Below are positions 59,219 to 64,000 of a DNA stretch of 64,000 bases, piece by piece. The stretch spans positions 682,001 to 746,000 of the forward strand of contig JACJYC010000003.1 in NCBI GenBank assembly GCA_020636325.1, written 5' to 3'. The translations under genes and the position numbers were made by a program. The DNA is from Lewinellaceae bacterium. Its GTDB lineage: Bacteria > Bacteroidota > Bacteroidia > Chitinophagales > Saprospiraceae. Under the pieces are notes generated by a model. That model ran no database searches and was not told where the DNA came from. It saw nothing but the letters and a program-made list of their open reading frames with translations. Numbering within the stretch: the first letter of the stretch is position 1; every line of letters starts with the position of its first letter.

Positions 59219-62200
59219 ATGACGACTACCGATCAGAAAAACATCGTTGATCTTTTAATCAGGGCAAAAGAGAAAGGCATCACCGTCTTTCTTGAAGAGG
59301 AGAAGCTGAAAATACGCGTTTCCCGCAATGCGCCGGGTGATGAGGAAATGCTGGGCATGCTCAAATCGGAAAAAACGCGGATTCTGGCGTTCCTGGGTCG
59401 CGACGATAACCCGGAAGAAAAAGCCATCCTTCCCGCCGATCGGTCTGCCGGACCGTTACCGCTTTCTTACGCCCAGGAGCGGTTATGGTTCATCGACCGT
59501 TTGCAGGGCAGCGTACAGTATCATCTTCCCACGGTTCTCAGGCTTAAGAACAAAATCGACCCGGGCGCACTTGAGCGGGCTTTGAGGGCTTTGCTGGAAC
59601 GCCATGAAGTGCTGCGGACCAGGATTGCCGAACAGGACGGAAACCCGTTCCAGCAAGTCTTGCCGGCATCCGGATGGAAGCTTGATTACATAACACAAGG
59701 GGCTATCCCCCAAGGAGAAATAGCAGCCCGCATTGCTGAGCTGATAGAGCAACCTTTTGATCTTTCCAGCGATTATATGTTGCGCGCGCACCTCATAGAA
59801 CGGAGCGCAGAAGACTTCACCCTGGTCCTGGTCCTGCATCATATTGCCACCGACGGTTGGTCAAACAGCATCCTGGTCAGAGACCTGACGGCCCTGTACC
59901 GGGCTGAGACAGACGGCAAACCGGCAAAGCTCCCCAAACTCCCGGTCCAATACGCCGACTATGCCGTATGGCAGCGGTCGCCCGCTCAGGAGGCGGTCAT
60001 GGCCTCGGGTTTGGATTGGTGGGCAGAGCAACTGAAAAACACCGAACCGCTCCAGTTGCCGCTCGATTTCCCCCGGCCTGCCGTACAGAGCGTCAGGGGC
60101 GAAGGTATAATCCTGCGGCTGGGTAAAACACTGAGCGATAAGCTGAAGGCACTTGCCCTGGAAACGGAGACCACGCTGTTCATGACCCTGGCTGCAGCCT
60201 TTAAAGTGCTGCTTTACAGGTATTGCGGGCAGGATGACATCTGCATCGGCACGCCCGTTGCCAATCGCCGTCAAAGGGAGATAGAGCACCTTGCTGGGTT
60301 CTTTGTCAACACACTCGCTTTGAGGTCGGATCTGGGCGGCAATCCGGAATTCCGGACCCTGTTGAGGAAGGTCAGGGAAAATTGCATCGGAGCTTTCGAA
60401 AGACAAAGCATTCCGTTTGAGCAAATTGTGGACAGGGTAGGGGCGGAGCGGTCACTGAGTTCCAACCCCTTATTCCAGGTGATGTTTATTCTGCAGAATG
60501 CGCCCCAATCCGAAGGTTTAAAATTGGGCGACCTGGCCCTGGAAGGGGAATCGGTGGAGCGTACGACCACGTTGTTCGACCTCATTTTCTCCGTAAATGA
60601 TTCGCCCGCCGGGTTGTATGTGAAAATGATCTATTGCAAAGATCTTTTCCGCCGTGCGACGATTGAGCGGATGGGCCGCCATTTCAACAACCTGCTGGAA
60701 AACATTGCCGCCGACCCGGATCAAAATATCGGTTACCTGAACATGCTGGATCCCGAAGAAAGGAAACTGGTGCTCAAGGTTTTTAACGATAATCAAACCG
60801 GATTCAAAGGGTTGCACCAGGATAATGTGGCAGACCTGTTCGAACGCCAGGTTCAGGCAACGCCCCATGCAACCGCATTGGTTTGCGGCATGGTGAGCCT
60901 GGATTACCGGGAGTTGAACGGCAAGGCCGACCAATTGGCCGGCTTGCTCAGGTCGCAGCCGGGATTTCACCGGGGAGCGCGCATCGGCGTCCTTATGGAA
61001 CGCTCGCACTGGAATGTGATCTGCATGATCGGCATATTTAAAGCAGGGGCCGTTTACGTTCCTGTCGATATTGCTTATCCTGACCACCGGATCGAATATA
61101 TCCTGAAAGACAGCGGACAAGCCTGTTGCCTCATCAATGCCGATGAACCTCTCGGGCTGGTCAAGCGGTCGGGCATCCCGTTTGTTGATCTGAGAACCGG
61201 ATTTGAAACGGAATACCCGGACATAGCTGATCCGGAAGCCGCCCTGCCGCTCCGGGATCCCGGATTCCTGATCTACACTTCCGGCTCAACCGGGACGCCC
61301 AAAGGGGTAGAACAAACCCATCTGACCCTTTTCAACCTGGTGATGTGGTGCCTGGAGCAATCCGGGCTGACCCGGGGAGGGAAGTGCCTGCAATACGCTT
61401 CCTTCAGCTTCGACATGTCCTTGTACGAGACCTTCTTCACCCTGGCGAGCGGCGGTGAATTGCACATTTGCGAGGAATGGATGCGAAAGGACCTGCTGGC
61501 GATCAAGGAGTACATCCTGACCCAAGAGATCGAAATCCTTTCCATGCCGTATTCGGCTTTGAAATGGCTGTTTGAGGAATTCGCGGATGGGCCGACCGGA
61601 AGCCACCGGCTCCGGGATATCATTTCTGCCGGGGAACAACTCCATATTACCGGAGGGTTGAGGAAATTCCTGGTTGAAAATCCGGAAGTCCGCCTTTTCA
61701 ACCAGTACGGGCCCTCGGAAACCCACGTGGCTACCGGCGCCGTATTCAGTTTCAGCGCCGGCGATCCCCCCATGGAAGCCCATATCGGCCGGCCGGTGAG
61801 CAATAACCGGGTCTATATCCTGGATGACCGGATGCAGCCCGTCCCTGTCGGCATTGACGGCGAAATCTACATCGGCGGCCACCACCTTGCCCACGGTTAT
61901 CGCAACGATCAGCGCCGTACCGAAGCCCGGTTTATCCCCGATCCGTTCCTTCCGGGAGAACGGCTGTACAAAACCGGCGATCAGGCCAGGTGGATGGAGA
62001 GCGGTGAGATCTCATTTCGGGGCCGCAAGGACGACCAGATCAAAATCAGGGGATTCAGGGTGGAAATCGGGGAGATTCAAAGCGTTCTGAATGGTTGCAG
62101 TCTGATCAAGGAGAGCGCGGTTATCGCCTTAAAAAGCAATACCGGTGAACTGCGGCTGCACGCTTATATCGTACCTGAAGGCGAATTCGGGCAGGAAGAT

Positions 62201-64000
62201 TTGATGGTTTTCCTGGAGACCCGGTTGCCGGATTTCATGATACCCGAACGGATCATCTGCCTGCCGGAAATTCCGCTGAATGGAAACGGCAAGGTCGACA
62301 GAAGGGCCCTCGAATCGCTGACCCCGGAAGAAGAAACGCAACTGCCGGATGCCCGGCCGCAAACGGATACCCAAAAAACGCTGGCCGCCCTTTGGAAAGA
62401 ACTGCTTGGCGTGGAAGATCCGGGCCTGGATCAGGATTTTTTCAGGTCGGGAGGACATTCCTTACTGGCCATGCGCATGGTGTCGGGCATCAGAAAGCAT
62501 TTGCGCCGCGAACTGCCGGTAAAAGTGCTTTTCGCGCATCCCACCATCCGGAGCCTGTCCCGCTACCTGGAGGAGGCGAAAACGCCGCAAGAAACAACTC
62601 CGCTGACCGGAGGCAACCGGCCCGAACGAATTCCGCTGTCCTTTTCGCAGGAACGGCTTTGGTTTATAGATCAAATGAGCGGCAGTCGCCCATACCACCT
62701 CCCGGTGATCTGGCGATTGTCCGGCGAAGTGGATAAAAGGTCGCTGGAACTGGCCCTCAGGCAACTCATCGAGCGCCACGAAACCTTCCGAACCGTTATC
62801 CGCACGCAAAACGGCATAGCTTATCAGGAAATCTTGCCTGCGGACGATTGGCGCATGGGCTTCCATACCGGTCTATCATCGGAAAAACGGAAAGCGCTCA
62901 TTGCCGGCCTGGTGGATAAGCCCTTTGACCTGACTGCCGACTACCTGCTTAGGGCGGATTTGCTGGAAGCAGGTCCCGGTGAACTGACACTGGTTCTGGT
63001 CATGCACCATATTGCCTGTGACGGCTGGTCAAATTCGATCCTGGTGAGGGATTTCACGGCCCTGTATGAAGCCATTCTCGAAAACCGGCCTCACAACCTG
63101 CCGTCTATCCCTGTTCATTATGCCGACTATGCCGTTTGGCAACGGGAGACCTCCGATCTGAACGCAGGATTGGCCTGGTGGGAAAACAACCTGAAAGGAG
63201 CTGAGTCCCTTGACTTCCCAACCGATTTCCCAAGGCCTGCTATCCGGAGCACCCGCGGGGCAACCTACGGGTTTATGGTTTCGGCACAGGAAGTGGAAAC
63301 CCTCCGGCGATTGGGTCAAGATAGCGGAGCCACCTTGTTCATGACCCTGTTTGCCGCCTTGAACGTTCTTTTCCGCCGTTATACCGGTCAGGCAGATATC
63401 AGCATCGGTACGGTAGCCGCCAACCGCAACAGAAAAGAGATTGAAGATGTCGTCGGTTTTTTTGTGAATAATCTGGTTTTGCGCAATAACCTGGAAGGCA
63501 ATCCGCCTTTCAGCGATCTCCTCGGGAAAATCAGGAAATCCACCCTCGAAGCATTCGAACGCCAGGAAATTCCATTTGACCAGGTCGTTGACCGCCTAAA
63601 GGTGGAGCGGAGTTTGAGCAGAAGTCCCCTGTTCGAGGTGATGTTCATCCTGCAGAATACCCCCGACGTACCCAGGATGAGCCTCGGCGAAACGTCAGTC
63701 GGGAGCGAATCCCCCGGCGCGGTAAAGGCCATGTTCGACATGGTGTTCTCCGCCACCGAAACGCCGGATGGGCTGCACATCGGAGTGGTTTATTGTGCCG
63801 ATCTTTTTGAAGCGGAAACCATCCGCAGAATTTGCGGTCATTTTAGAAACCTGCTTTGTTCAATCGGGAACAATCCGGATGCCGGCATCATGGCTTTGCC
63901 GATGCTGGAAAAGGCGGAAACAGCTCTATTGAATGCGCGGCTGAACCCCTCTCCGGTGCAGTTCAACCGGGAGCAGACTGTGCTGGCGAATGTTGATGCC
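59219..64000 (+). CDS. NRPS, cut by window end: docking - C - A - PCP - C...
   Basis: The frame from the ATG at 59219 stays open for 1,594 codons to the last base, so the 3' end is outside the window. Residues 1-60 are a TubC-like docking domain (IVDLLIRAKEKGITVFLEEEK). C1 starts LPLSYAQERLWF and has HHIATDGWS. The A domain has SGSTGTPKG, SFDMSLYE and YGPSETHV, and its pocket reads roughly D-M-Y-S-I-A-Q-V-A-K. I cannot assign it, and the fourth position is uncertain because the MPYS loop aligns poorly. The carrier has SGGHS with Ser1081. C2 (IPLSFSQERLWF, HHIACDGWS) is complete or nearly so, and the window ends where the second A domain should begin. At least one more residue is therefore added, and the thioesterase may lie further downstream. 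Confidence 0.93.
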   Translation, partial: MTTTDQKNIVDLLIRAKEKGITVFLEEEKLKIRVSRNAPGDEEMLGMLKSEKTRILAFLGRDDNPEEKAILPADRSAGPLPLSYAQERLWFIDRLQGSVQYHLPTVLRLKNKIDPGALERALRALLERHEVLRTRIAEQDGNPFQQVLPASGWKLDYITQGAIPQGEIAARIAELIEQPFDLSSDYMLRAHLIERSAEDFTLVLVLHHIATDGWSNSILVRDLTALYRAETDGKPAKLPKLPVQYADYAVWQRSPAQEAVMASGLDWWAEQLKNTEPLQLPLDFPRPAVQSVRGEGIILRLGKTLSDKLKALALETETTLFMTLAAAFKVLLYRYCGQDDICIGTPVANRRQREIEHLAGFFVNTLALRSDLGGNPEFRTLLRKVRENCIGAFERQSIPFEQIVDRVGAERSLSSNPLFQVMFILQNAPQSEGLKLGDLALEGESVERTTTLFDLIFSVNDSPAGLYVKMIYCKDLFRRATIERMGRHFNNLLENIAADPDQNIGYLNMLDPEERKLVLKVFNDNQTGFKGLHQDNVADLFERQVQATPHATALVCGMVSLDYRELNGKADQLAGLLRSQPGFHRGARIGVLMERSHWNVICMIGIFKAGAVYVPVDIAYPDHRIEYILKDSGQACCLINADEPLGLVKRSGIPFVDLRTGFETEYPDIADPEAALPLRDPGFLIYTSGSTGTPKGVEQTHLTLFNLVMWCLEQSGLTRGGKCLQYASFSFDMSLYETFFTLASGGELHICEEWMRKDLLAIKEYILTQEIEILSMPYSALKWLFEEFADGPTGSHRLRDIISAGEQLHITGGLRKFLVENPEVRLFNQYGPSETHVATGAVFSFSAGDPPMEAHIGRPVSNNRVYILDDRMQPVPVGIDGEIYIGGHHLAHGYRNDQRRTEARFIPDPFLPGERLYKTGDQARWMESGEISFRGRKDDQIKIRGFRVEIGEIQSVLNGCSLIKESAVIALKSNTGELRLHAYIVPEGEFGQEDLMVFLETRLPDFMIPERIICLPEIPLNGNGKVDRRALESLTPEEETQLPDARPQTDTQKTLAALWKELLGVEDPGLDQDFFRSGGHSLLAMRMVSGIRKHLRRELPVKVLFAHPTIRSLSRYLEEAKTPQETTPLTGGNRPERIPLSFSQERLWFIDQMSGSRPYHLPVIWRLSGEVDKRSLELALRQLIERHETFRTVIRTQNGIAYQEILPADDWRMGFHTGLSSEKRKALIAGLVDKPFDLTADYLLRADLLEAGPGELTLVLVMHHIACDGWSNSILVRDFTALYEAILENRPHNLPSIPVHYADYAVWQRETSDLNAGLAWWENNLKGAESLDFPTDFPRPAIRSTRGATYGFMVSAQEVETLRRLGQDSGATLFMTLFAALNVLFRRYTGQADISIGTVAANRNRKEIEDVVGFFVNNLVLRNNLEGNPPFSDLLGKIRKSTLEAFERQEIPFDQVVDRLKVERSLSRSPLFEVMFILQNTPDVPRMSLGETSVGSESPGAVKAMFDMVFSATETPDGLHIGVVYCADLFEAETIRRICGHFRNLLCSIGNNPDAGIMALPMLEKAETALLNARLNPSPVQFNREQTVLANVDA

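Overview
The window is part of one very large nonribosomal peptide synthetase (NRPS) gene cluster. All sixteen genes lie on the + strand with gaps of 12 to 167 bases, and both ends run off the window inside NRPS genes. Two things point to a member of the phylum Bacteroidota. The roughly 820-residue FtsX/MacB-type permease starts with the sequence typical of that phylum, and ribosome binding sites are weak or absent. The GC content is fairly high for the phylum, so no genus is named.

Layout. Bases 2-3163 hold the 3' end of an NRPS (A-PCP-C). Then come a pterin-type aromatic amino acid hydroxylase (3176-3910), an NRPS that starts with only the C-terminal lobe of a C domain and ends in an epimerase (3934-11049), a tryptophan 2,3-dioxygenase-like haem protein (11122-12123) and a CmlA-type diiron beta-hydroxylase (12142-13758). 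A three-gene ABC transporter block follows (13849-18150) and ends in a terminator-like hairpin. Next are a second CmlA-type hydroxylase (18318-19940), a one-module NRPS (19997-23221), an SbnA/SbnB pair for 2,3-diaminopropionate (23282-25326), and four more NRPS genes: a two-module protein ending in E, two four-module proteins of about 4,300 residues, and a last one cut off by the window end.

How the genes work together. There are 15 adenylation domains in view, so the product has at least 15 residues, and two epimerases give two D-residues. C domains of the D-accepting type (SPLQxGMLFH) start exactly the two proteins that follow an E-terminated protein, so gene order appears to be assembly order. 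Pocket codes read by eye suggest: Asn/Asp - ? - D-(basic?) - Asp - ? - D-(Dap or Dab?) - Thr - Ser - ? - Asp - Ile/Val - ? - Asp - (aromatic?) - ? - and more downstream. Thr, Ser and the Asp-type sites are the firm calls. The tailoring and precursor genes imply an aromatic residue hydroxylated on the ring, an oxidised Trp unit, beta-hydroxylated residues made on the carrier, and diaminopropionate.

No thioesterase, MbtH-like protein, methyltransferase, rRNA, tRNA, CRISPR array or mobile element was seen. Release and initiation genes presumably lie outside the window. No stretch over 300 bases lacks a gene.
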